Shown one piece after another: positions 1-5,969 of a stretch of 6,405 nt of DNA. The notes under the pieces are model-generated. The model made no database searches and was not told where the DNA came from. It saw nothing but the letters and a program-made list of their open reading frames with translations. The stretch comes from Phycisphaerales bacterium UBA966. Its GTDB lineage: Bacteria; Planctomycetota; Phycisphaerae; Phycisphaerales; SM1A02. The position numbers were made by a program, and so were the translations under genes. The stretch's first letter is position 1, and each line of letters starts with the position of its first letter. Location: positions 860-7,264 of the forward strand of contig DBCE01000248.1 of NCBI GenBank assembly GCA_002292895.1, given 5' to 3'.

Positions 1-617
1 TGCTCCTCAACGCCGGAAGCATCGCCGTGCGCGTCTCTGGCGAAAGCAACAGTCAGAAACTCATCGTGGACAGTGTGGCACTGAGCAAAGTTTCGATTTG
101 GTTCATCCGTGACGGAGATCGAAACAACGTGGCAGACGTGGTTGCCAATCTCTCCAAGGGCGAGACCAGCGAGCCCAAGGCCGCCGAAACAAAGACGACG
201 CCCGGCATGGATCTCCTGCTCCGTGCACTGTTGTTGGAAGATGTGAATGTCTATTACACCGAGCGATCAAAGATTGTTGGCGACATTCCGGTAGCCGTCC
301 ATCTGAACCGGGTGGAGGTGAAGAACATTGACGGCAAGACCGCGGGCAAGGGGCTCGCGGAACAGCTGGTTGGGCAGGTCTTTGAAGCCGTGGTGGTGGC
401 GGTCATGGCCGAATCCGGCAACAACCTGCCGGCAGTGCTGCGCGACCCCATCAACGGGGCTGTTCGGTCTGGCGGTCGACTGGGCGCCTCGGCGGTCAAC
501 ATGATGAGTGAGGCCGCCTCGAAGGGCGGAAATGCCGTTGGGGGATTGCTGCAGGGTATTGGCGACGCCATCACCGGCGGCAAGAAGGATGGCGGTAAGA
601 AGGATGGCGGCAAGTAG
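1..617 (+). CDS. AsmA-like protein, C-terminal part (5' end outside window)
   Basis: The frame is open from the left edge (first full codon at 3) to TAG at 615-617, giving the last 204 residues. An internal GTG at 27 is unlikely to be the true start, because the reading continues upstream with protein-like sequence. Seen: two beta-rich segments of the type found in AsmA/DUF748-like proteins, one ending in N-x-x-D-V-V-x-N-L (codons about 123-165), and one with the pattern L-L-L-E-D-V-N-V-Y-Y-T, then V-A-V-H-L-N-R-V-E-V (about 228-325). A helical Ala/Gly/Val-rich stretch follows and the protein ends in a Gly-Lys-Asp tandem repeat. AsmA-like proteins are generally anchored in the inner membrane, reach into the periplasm and are linked to envelope lipid transport. 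Assignment rests on pattern only, since the diagnostic N-terminus is missing. It is co-directional with the SYLF lipoprotein gene 96 nt downstream, so both may serve the envelope. Confidence 0.5.
   Translation, partial: LLNAGSIAVRVSGESNSQKLIVDSVALSKVSIWFIRDGDRNNVADVVANLSKGETSEPKAAETKTTPGMDLLLRALLLEDVNVYYTERSKIVGDIPVAVHLNRVEVKNIDGKTAGKGLAEQLVGQVFEAVVVAVMAESGNNLPAVLRDPINGAVRSGGRLGASAVNMMSEAASKGGNAVGGLLQGIGDAITGGKKDGGKKDGGK
576..614 (+). repeat. 15-nt tandem repeat encoding GGKKD at a C-terminus
   Basis: Two copies of a 15-nt unit encoding Gly-Gly-Lys-Lys-Asp (576-590 and 591-605) plus a partial third copy (Gly-Gly-Lys, 606-614) lie directly before the TAG stop. The two full copies differ by one silent base (GGC to GGT at the second Gly codon). 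This gives the AsmA-like protein a flexible, basic tail. It is an exact-looking short tandem duplication of the kind made by replication slippage. Confidence 0.85.
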
Positions 618-702
618 CTCCGCTGTCAGGCCCCCTGGCTCGCGCTTTCGCTGAAGGAATCCGGCAGAACTTGCCGATATCCGAACAGCACCCAACCTTT
701 TT

Positions 703-707
703 AGGAG
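703..707 (+). promoter_or_regulatory. Shine-Dalgarno site of the SYLF lipoprotein gene
   Basis: AGGAG lies 6 nt before ATG at 714. A second in-frame ATG at 720 would be 12 nt away, too far, so the site decides for 714. No convincing promoter or terminator was seen in the rest of the 618-713 gap. The only nearby structure is a weak 5-bp inverted repeat (662-666 with 672-676) that is not followed directly by a T run. Confidence 0.75.
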
Positions 708-713
708 AACGCC

Positions 714-1469
714 ATGCGCATGGACTCGCGCTTCGCTGTCGGAACCGTCATCGCCACCCTACTGTGCGGCTGCGATGCACCCACCATGCAGTCACGAATC
801 ACTGACTCGATCGGCACGCTCTCGCATGTGCAGTCGTCGCCGAATCCAGTGGACTCGGAAATCTTCCGCGAGGCACGCGGTATTGCCATCGTCGACGAAA
901 CCCAAGCTGGACTAGTGATCAGCGGCGCGGGTGGTGATGGGCTCTTACTGCGACGCACCAGCACTGGCTGGTCCGCGCCGTGCGCCATCAAGGTGCAAGG
1001 CTTCGGAGTTGGCCTGACAATTGGCGGCGAAGGACGCAGCGTTGTCATCGTGTTCTCCACCGATGCAGCCCTTGATCAGTTTGTTGCTGACGGCAGCTAC
1101 TTCCTGGCGCAAGCGCAGGGTGCATTCGGTGAGGCGTATAGCCGCACCAGCGATCCGGTTCAGAAACGCGATCAAGTGCGCGTTTGGGCTGTCGCCGGCG
1201 GCGTCTACGGAACGTGCGCACTTGGAAGCATCGGCTTCAAGATCGATCACGAAGCGAATGTTGCTGCGTACGGCGCAGATATCACCGAGTGGGACATTCT
1301 TGACGGCAAGGCCACTGCACCAGTCGGAATGTCCGCGCTCGCTTCGCGGATTGACCGAATCACCGCACCAGTTGATGTTGGACCAAAGCAGCGCATGCGC
1401 ACGGAAACAACCCCTGCGGACACAGAAGCCGCCAGCCAGTCCAAAGCGTCATCGGTGCAAGGCGACTGA
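714..1469 (+). CDS. SYLF/Ysc84-domain (DUF500-like) lipoprotein
   Basis: 251 residues. A short signal peptide ends in a lipobox L-C-G-C, so Cys20 is the likely lipidated residue; the Cys at -2 is unusual but the pattern is acceptable. Residues about 40-212 match the SYLF pattern well: A-R-G-I-A-I at 54-59, G-L-V-I-S-G-A-G-G-D-G at 66-76, the hallmark G-W-S-A-P-C at 85-90, G-V-G-L-T-I-G-G at 98-105, and a late G-F-K-I ... A-A-Y-G segment at 174-187. SYLF domains bind phosphoinositides in eukaryotic proteins; the role of bacterial members is poorly known. The tail after about residue 220 is Thr/Ala/Ser-rich and probably disordered. Residue +2 after the lipid Cys is Asp, which in E. coli retains a lipoprotein in the inner membrane. 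Start at 714 is supported by AGGAG. The last 21 nt overlap the convergent hydrolase gene. I am sure of the domain and fairly sure of lipidation; the function is unknown. Confidence 0.82.
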   Translation: MRMDSRFAVGTVIATLLCGCDAPTMQSRITDSIGTLSHVQSSPNPVDSEIFREARGIAIVDETQAGLVISGAGGDGLLLRRTSTGWSAPCAIKVQGFGVGLTIGGEGRSVVIVFSTDAALDQFVADGSYFLAQAQGAFGEAYSRTSDPVQKRDQVRVWAVAGGVYGTCALGSIGFKIDHEANVAAYGADITEWDILDGKATAPVGMSALASRIDRITAPVDVGPKQRMRTETTPADTEAASQSKASSVQGD

Positions 1470-2444
1470 GTCCCGCTCGAGCCCAGCCCACTCCAGGAAT
1501 TCACGCATCGCACGCACAGTGCCGGCGAAGTCATCCCCGAATACAACATGACCAGCACCAGGTATCAGCGCCGTGCGTCCCTGTGGCATTTCTGATGCAA
1601 AGACACTGAGCATGGATGGGTCGGTCACCGCGTCGGCTGTGCCGTACACCACTAACGTCGGCGCACCCACCGCACCCATGCGACCGCGCAGTCCATCACT
1701 CAGAAACGGCTTGATGGCCTCCACAATCAGTAATGTCTGCGGGCGACGGGCGATTGCCATATCGGCAAACCAACGACGAAACGGCGCTGGCACCGCGGGT
1801 GGCCGCACAAACACCAAGTTCATCACACGATCAAAATCCTCGCTACTGGCAATGTCAAGTGGATTTGCACCATCGGCAACGCGGCGCATGAAGTCATTGA
1901 CAATTGGCGCCTGCACACCGGCGGGCGCAAGCATGATCAGCCCGTCCACTCGCTGCGGGAACTCGATAGCCAACTCGCATGCGATCGCCGCGCCCATGGA
2001 AGAACCAACCATGGTGGCATGCTTGATCCCCATCGCGGTCATAAACGAATCAACCGAGCGCGCGTAAAACGCACCATCATGGTGCTCACCTTCGTGATAC
2101 GGGTGAGCGCCGAAGCCTGGTAGATCCGGCGCAATGGTGTGCCACCCATGCTTGGCGAACGGCGCCGAAAGCTCCATCATGGCGTCCTTACTTGCACCGA
2201 ACCCGTGCAAGAGCAGCAACACCGGGCCGTCTGCAGGTCCCGCGTCAAGGTACGGCCACTCATAGCCATCAACAGTAATGAGGCGCGATGCGACATCAAG
2301 CCGCATGTATGCAACTTGGCGCAACGGAATGACAATGATGCGCGGATCAATCCACCACCCGTACGCAGTAACTGCCAGCAGTGCCGCAACGCAGCAACCC
2401 ACGCTCAGAACTGTCCGACGGATCCACTTACGCACTGTGCCCAA
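1449..2444 (-). CDS. Membrane-anchored alpha/beta-fold hydrolase
   Basis: 331 residues with one N-terminal hydrophobic segment (about 11-31) after a basic start (R-K-W-I-R-R), so a membrane anchor or uncleaved signal is likely, with the enzyme outside the cytoplasm. The alpha/beta hydrolase core runs from about 55 to 318: oxyanion-hole H-G-F-G at 80-83, D-L-P-G-F-G at 107-112, nucleophile elbow G-S-S-M-G at 147-151 (Ser149), acid G-T-A-D at 268-271 (Asp271) and G-H at 298-299 (His299). The catalytic triad is complete. The family includes esterases, epoxide hydrolases and C-C bond hydrolases, and the substrate cannot be told from sequence. The start is TTG at 2444, 8 nt after the stop of the TPR gene; GTG at 2435 is the only other start that keeps the anchor, the frame is closed by a TAG upstream, and neither start has a good Shine-Dalgarno site at normal spacing. 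Translation may therefore depend on ribosomes finishing the TPR gene. The 3' end overlaps the SYLF gene by 21 nt, tail to tail. Confidence 0.88.
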   Translation of the reverse strand: MGTVRKWIRRTVLSVGCCVAALLAVTAYGWWIDPRIIVIPLRQVAYMRLDVASRLITVDGYEWPYLDAGPADGPVLLLLHGFGASKDAMMELSAPFAKHGWHTIAPDLPGFGAHPYHEGEHHDGAFYARSVDSFMTAMGIKHATMVGSSMGAAIACELAIEFPQRVDGLIMLAPAGVQAPIVNDFMRRVADGANPLDIASSEDFDRVMNLVFVRPPAVPAPFRRWFADMAIARRPQTLLIVEAIKPFLSDGLRGRMGAVGAPTLVVYGTADAVTDPSMLSVFASEMPQGRTALIPGAGHVVFGDDFAGTVRAMREFLEWAGLERDSVALHR

Positions 2445-2452
2445 CGGTGGAA

Positions 2453-3613
2453 TTACGGAGCCTCGCTGCGCAACGTGCCAGCGGAGGCGCTATTCGGAAC
2501 GGTCTTTCCAGGCGCGCCATGGATGGCACTCACCGTGGTCAGCAGCTTCTGCGCCACTGCACGCTCTGGCTCGCGGGCAACTGCCTGCTCAAACATCGCC
2601 AAAGACTCGTCCAAGTGGCCCGCATTGTGTGCGCTGGCCCCAAGGAACATGTAACCGTCTGCCATCTCCGGGTGACGTCGCACTAAGTCTTCGCCGCACT
2701 CACGGAGCCGTCCCCAATCACCGATGCGCCACGCCGCGTGGCCCAAGAGCAACATCGTGCGCCCGTGTGGATCGTTGTCGTCCTGAATGGCAAGCAAGAT
2801 GTCCCGAGCTTCGTCCGGACGGCTCACCAAGATGAGATTGCGCGCCTTCAATCGAACAAGGTCCGGCCGACCGATACGGCTAGCGAGCACTGGATCTTCA
2901 AGCGCCGCAATGGAGCCGTTCCAATCGCCCTTGGAGTAGCGAGCAAACGCCAGCTCTTCGATCAATTCTGGCGACGCTGTTTCACGCATGGATACACGCT
3001 CAAGCAGCTGCGCGCAACGGTCATCATCGCCGCGCATCTTGGAAACATCCGCGCGCAAGCGGTCAATGACTGGGCTGAATTCAAACTTCTTCTCAACGGC
3101 CGTCAAGCGCGCGTCAGCCTCGTCATGGCGCCCCATGAGCGTCAGCATCTCAATTTCCGCTGCCACAAAGTGAATCTTGGTGGGCTCGAGTTCAGCTGCC
3201 TTGGCATATGACTCAAGTGCCTTGTCATTCTCACGCCAGCGTTGGTACACGATCCCCAAGAAGTAGTACGGCTCTGGCTTCTTTGGATCAAGGTCAACAG
3301 CCGCTTGAAACGCATCACGCGATTCATCAATGCGTGTCATCTCATGCAGGATGCGCCCGCGCAACAGTTGGTATGAGGACTCCTTGGGGAAGCGAGCAAT
3401 GGCGCGATCAATGTGCCCAAGCGCTGGCTCAAACTGTCCCGATTGGAACGATTGACGCGCCTGGTCATACGCAATCTGCGCTCCGGCACGGTCATAACGG
3501 CCGCGTGCTTCGTTACGAACCTGCTGCGAACGCGGCGCGCCGCATCCCGCCGCAAACAGCGTGGCGGTGGCAAGTGATCCGGCCAATAGGCAGTGAATGA
3601 ATGTACGGTTCAT
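2453..3613 (-). CDS. TPR-repeat lipoprotein, candidate pilotin/assembly factor for the adjacent secretin
   Basis: 386 residues. Signal peptide with lipobox A-A-G-C, putting the lipid on Cys24; residue +2 is Gly, which by the E. coli rule allows outer-membrane targeting. The mature protein is helical with tetratricopeptide repeats: clear units at about 47-78, 80-113, 114-147 (with Y-Y-F-L-G, K-A-L-E-S-Y-A-K-A and L-E-P) and 319-349 (Y-M-F-L-G, E-S-L-A-M-F-E-Q-A-V), with degenerate repeats between them. The C-terminal 25 residues look disordered. TPR proteins act as protein-protein scaffolds. TPR lipoproteins next to secretins include PilF/PilW (the PilQ pilotin) and TadD of Tad pili. The start ATG overlaps the secretin stop as ATGA, and AGGAG lies 8 nt upstream inside the secretin coding end. 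It is longer than PilF, which has about six TPRs and some 250 residues, so it is not a simple ortholog. The TPR lipoprotein call is firm; the pilotin role is inferred from context. Confidence 0.85.
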   Translation of the reverse strand: MNRTFIHCLLAGSLATATLFAAGCGAPRSQQVRNEARGRYDRAGAQIAYDQARQSFQSGQFEPALGHIDRAIARFPKESSYQLLRGRILHEMTRIDESRDAFQAAVDLDPKKPEPYYFLGIVYQRWRENDKALESYAKAAELEPTKIHFVAAEIEMLTLMGRHDEADARLTAVEKKFEFSPVIDRLRADVSKMRGDDDRCAQLLERVSMRETASPELIEELAFARYSKGDWNGSIAALEDPVLASRIGRPDLVRLKARNLILVSRPDEARDILLAIQDDNDPHGRTMLLLGHAAWRIGDWGRLRECGEDLVRRHPEMADGYMFLGASAHNAGHLDESLAMFEQAVAREPERAVAQKLLTTVSAIHGAPGKTVPNSASAGTLRSEAP

Positions 3614-5865
3614 CGGTTCGGCTCCTGAGTTGGGCGCGCAGGCTTCTCCCGACCAGATTCACGGGGCAACACCGGCGCCTCAAGATCAGGTAGTGGGAGT
3701 GGGTCAAACGGCGAGTAGTCGTCATCTACAGTTGGCGGAATGTCTTTCTTTAAGTCCTCCGGCTTGGGCGGAGTGACCCACCCCTTGGAGTACTTAAAGG
3801 TGTCAGACAGCGGCACCCCATTGAATGGCTGGCGCTGCGTGGGATCAAGCAAGTCAATGGCATCAAGCTCAGTGCGATACTGATCCTTGTGATCGGTACG
3901 AATGGATTCACGCAGCGCAATCATGGAAGGCGAATTCTTCTGCGTTCGCAGAGCCTGATCCACATAGTAAAGTGCAGTGGATCGATCGCCTTCCTTCCAC
4001 GCTTCAAGTGCTTGCAACTGGTAATTGCCCGCCAAGTGCGATTCAGAGAATGGCAACAAGCCCGCACGTCCACCAACGCGCGCTGCTTCTGATGTTCGAA
4101 GCGCCATGTCGCCGGCCTTGTAGTCCTGAGCATCTTCCACCACGGTTGGGGTAATCAGGAAGATGATTTCCTGCTTCACCATCTGGCTTGAAGCGCCGCT
4201 GAAGGCACCGGGAACAAGGTCGCCCAGGCCGGGAATCTGCCGGTTCGTGACCTGCGACTGCTCCTTGAAGAGTCCGCCCAGAATGATCGTTTGCCCGCTC
4301 TTCACGCGAACATTGGTCCGAAGTTCTTGGGAAATTTCATCAGGAACGGTCGCCTTACCACCACCTGCAGCATCAATGTCCTTAATGCGCGCGGTACTGA
4401 CCTGCGGTGCAAGTTCAAGCCGCACCATGCCATCCGGCGAAACGAATGGTCGGAAAATCAGTTTCACACCAACATCCAAGTACTTCACTTCCTGCGTGGT
4501 ACTTGTCTGCGTCTGCGTGGTTGAGAGGTAGGCGATTCGCTCACCAATGAGCACCTGCGCACGCTGCCGGTTCAGCACCGTGACCGTGGGCCGCGCCAGC
4601 ACCGTGGTGTCCACCACTTGATCAAGCATCTGTAAGAAGATGGCTACATCGTTGGTCATGATGCCCACCTTGCCAGTCGGCGGTGGCGCGCCCGTGGCTG
4701 ATGGATACAGTGACGCCTGCGACGCAGTCGACGGAGTTGAAGGCTTCAACAAGCCGTCCTTCACATCATCAAACGCCAAGAGCGGTGAAGTGACACTGGA
4801 GAAGTCAATATTGCCAACCACAGAGATGTCCATGCCAAAGGCGGTGTCATCAGTGAGGTTGACAGTCAGAATGGTTGCCTCCACGCGCACCTGCTTCGGT
4901 GGCGTATCCAGTTCAGCAATCAGAGTCTGTACCTGTGCAATGTTCTCGGGGAAGTCATTCACCATGACCTTGGCAGAGAACGCAAAGCTGTCCGCGCCAC
5001 CATTTTCAAGCGTGGGTTGATAGCCAGGCTCCACTTTCCCGAGCGCAACAGCCGAGCCGCCTTCGGTCAAGATGGGCTTCACGAACGCGATTGCATCGTC
5101 CGCGGACAGAAATTGCAACGTAAAGACGCGGGCAACGCGATTGCGCTCGGCATCAACTTCGCCTTGGGTCTTTACATAAATGAAATCGCCTTCGCGGCGC
5201 CAGGCCAGACCATTGACATTCAAGATGGCGTTGAGCGCATCTTCAAGCGGCACGTCATACAGGTTCACGGTGACAACGCCACGCACCTTGTCGCTGGCGA
5301 CGATGTTCTGGCGAGCCTTGATGGAAATGAGTTCCAAGAGCTTGGATACATCAATCGCTTGCGCACTCAGTGAGAATCGTCCCTCGCTGGTGACATCCAC
5401 TTTCGCGTCGGGCTTGCGACTGGCGGGCACAGCAGCGCCAGAAACCGCGGGTGCGCCTGGCGTTGTTGGTGGCTCCATCGTTGGTGATGGTGGTCTTCCG
5501 CCCGGCCCAGTGAGGGGAGTCGAAACCCCACCCTGCGCTGCGTTTGGACCAGGAACACCCCATACGGTCGGTTTGAGTTCTGCAGTGGGGTCCGCGCCTG
5601 GATCATCGGTTGGTGCTGGAGCAGGTGCCGATTGCGCTGCACCGGCGGTACCCGCGGCAGCAACGCCTTTGACAGATATTGAACTGACTGGCGCAGGCGT
5701 TGGAGATTTCGCGGGCGCAGTGCTGGGCGCGCTTCCGGTTGCTCCGGGTGCAGAAGATTGCGCGCGCGCAACGGATGCAACCGCAAGTGTTGTGCCGATT
5801 GCAGCACACCACGCCGATCGCGCAAAGGGAGAGGCTGGTGAGGTGTTGTCGTTCGGTGTTGCCAT
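3610..5865 (-). CDS. PilQ-like secretin (type II/III secretion, type IV pilus outer-membrane channel)
   Basis: 751 residues. Signal peptide 1-35, with cleavage likely after A-R-A. Residues 36-157 are a low-complexity Ala/Pro/Gly/Thr linker. An N0/STN-like domain spans about 163-232 (D-V-S-K-L-L-E-L-I ... D-A-L-N-A-I-L). One N1/secretin_N domain spans about 244-320, ending A-E-L-D-T-P-P-K-Q-V-R-V-E-A. The secretin core spans about 324-575: A-R-P-T-V-T-V-L-N at 424-432, V-G-V-K-L-I-F-R-P-F-V at 465-475, S-G-Q-T-I-I-L-G-G-L at 523-532 and E-I-I-F-L-I-T-P at 566-573. A single N1 resembles PilQ more than GspD, which has extra N2 and N3 copies, but no AMIN domain is visible. The secretin would form the multimeric outer-membrane gate. 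After the core come a TPR-like helical pair (about 613-655) and a Pro/Asp-rich tail (697-751). ATG at 5865 has GGAG 7 nt upstream. The family is certain; the exact system (T2SS, T4P or other) is not. Confidence 0.95.
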   Translation of the reverse strand: MATPNDNTSPASPFARSAWCAAIGTTLAVASVARAQSSAPGATGSAPSTAPAKSPTPAPVSSISVKGVAAAGTAGAAQSAPAPAPTDDPGADPTAELKPTVWGVPGPNAAQGGVSTPLTGPGGRPPSPTMEPPTTPGAPAVSGAAVPASRKPDAKVDVTSEGRFSLSAQAIDVSKLLELISIKARQNIVASDKVRGVVTVNLYDVPLEDALNAILNVNGLAWRREGDFIYVKTQGEVDAERNRVARVFTLQFLSADDAIAFVKPILTEGGSAVALGKVEPGYQPTLENGGADSFAFSAKVMVNDFPENIAQVQTLIAELDTPPKQVRVEATILTVNLTDDTAFGMDISVVGNIDFSSVTSPLLAFDDVKDGLLKPSTPSTASQASLYPSATGAPPPTGKVGIMTNDVAIFLQMLDQVVDTTVLARPTVTVLNRQRAQVLIGERIAYLSTTQTQTSTTQEVKYLDVGVKLIFRPFVSPDGMVRLELAPQVSTARIKDIDAAGGGKATVPDEISQELRTNVRVKSGQTIILGGLFKEQSQVTNRQIPGLGDLVPGAFSGASSQMVKQEIIFLITPTVVEDAQDYKAGDMALRTSEAARVGGRAGLLPFSESHLAGNYQLQALEAWKEGDRSTALYYVDQALRTQKNSPSMIALRESIRTDHKDQYRTELDAIDLLDPTQRQPFNGVPLSDTFKYSKGWVTPPKPEDLKKDIPPTVDDDYSPFDPLPLPDLEAPVLPRESGREKPARPTQEPNR
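3622..3626 (-). promoter_or_regulatory. Shine-Dalgarno site of the TPR lipoprotein gene, inside the secretin 3' end
   Basis: On the minus strand AGGAG ends 8 nt before ATG at 3613. Together with the ATGA overlap (3610-3613) this supports that start and translational coupling to the secretin gene. Confidence 0.75.
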
Positions 5866-5872
5866 AAGTGCG

Positions 5873-5876
5873 CTCC
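5873..5876 (-). promoter_or_regulatory. Shine-Dalgarno site of the secretin gene
   Basis: On the minus strand GGAG stands 7 nt before ATG at 5865, supporting this start. The chosen start also gives a proper signal peptide. Confidence 0.65.
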
Positions 5877-5901
5877 AATTGGCGAAACATCACGCCGACG
5901 C

Positions 5902-5918
5902 CCTGATATGGAATCAGG
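5902..5918. other. Perfect 6-bp inverted repeat in the secretin leader
   Basis: CCTGAT and ATCAGG are separated by 5 nt, with two further pairs possible across a 1-nt bulge. It sits in the 104-nt gap between the pseudopilin stop and the secretin ATG, about 37 nt upstream of the ATG. In the direction of transcription it is not followed by a T run, so a classical intrinsic terminator is unlikely. It could be a weak leader hairpin, an mRNA processing site or an operator, or chance. Confidence 0.35.
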
Positions 5919-5969
5919 CGCCTCTTCAGGAGTGATCGGCCTTCATGGGGTCCGAACTCTTGTCGATCA

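Noticed and set aside
608..676. 7-bp inverted repeat (608-614 with 670-676) after the AsmA-like gene
   Set aside because: The arms are 55 nt apart and one falls in the coding repeat; there is no T run right after it, so it is not a convincing terminator.
1475..1482. 8-bp palindrome GCTCGAGC near the convergent gene ends
   Set aside because: It lies within the hydrolase coding sequence, has no loop and no T run, and is expected by chance in GC-rich DNA.
1021..1551. Plus-strand open frame of 176 codons overlapping the SYLF gene
   Set aside because: Its Ser/Arg/Ala-rich translation has no domain, and the SYLF domain in the other frame explains the region.
1573..2067. Plus-strand open frame of 164 codons opposite the hydrolase
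   Set aside because: It lies antisense to the hydrolase core, which has a full catalytic triad; no motif or ribosome site supports it.
2278..2835. Plus-strand open frame of 185 codons across the TPR-hydrolase junction
   Set aside because: The translation is Arg/Pro/Cys-rich with no domain, typical of an antisense GC-rich shadow.
5180..5935. Long plus-strand open frame (251 codons) opposite the secretin N-terminus
   Set aside because: It is the antisense shadow of the Ala/Pro-rich linker; its translation is low-complexity Ala/Gly/Pro/Val with no recognisable domain, and the secretin on the other strand is certain.
5926..5946. Six-codon minus-strand mini-frame (MKADHS) in the secretin leader
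   Set aside because: It is too short to judge, has no good Shine-Dalgarno site, and has no amino acid bias that would suggest attenuation.
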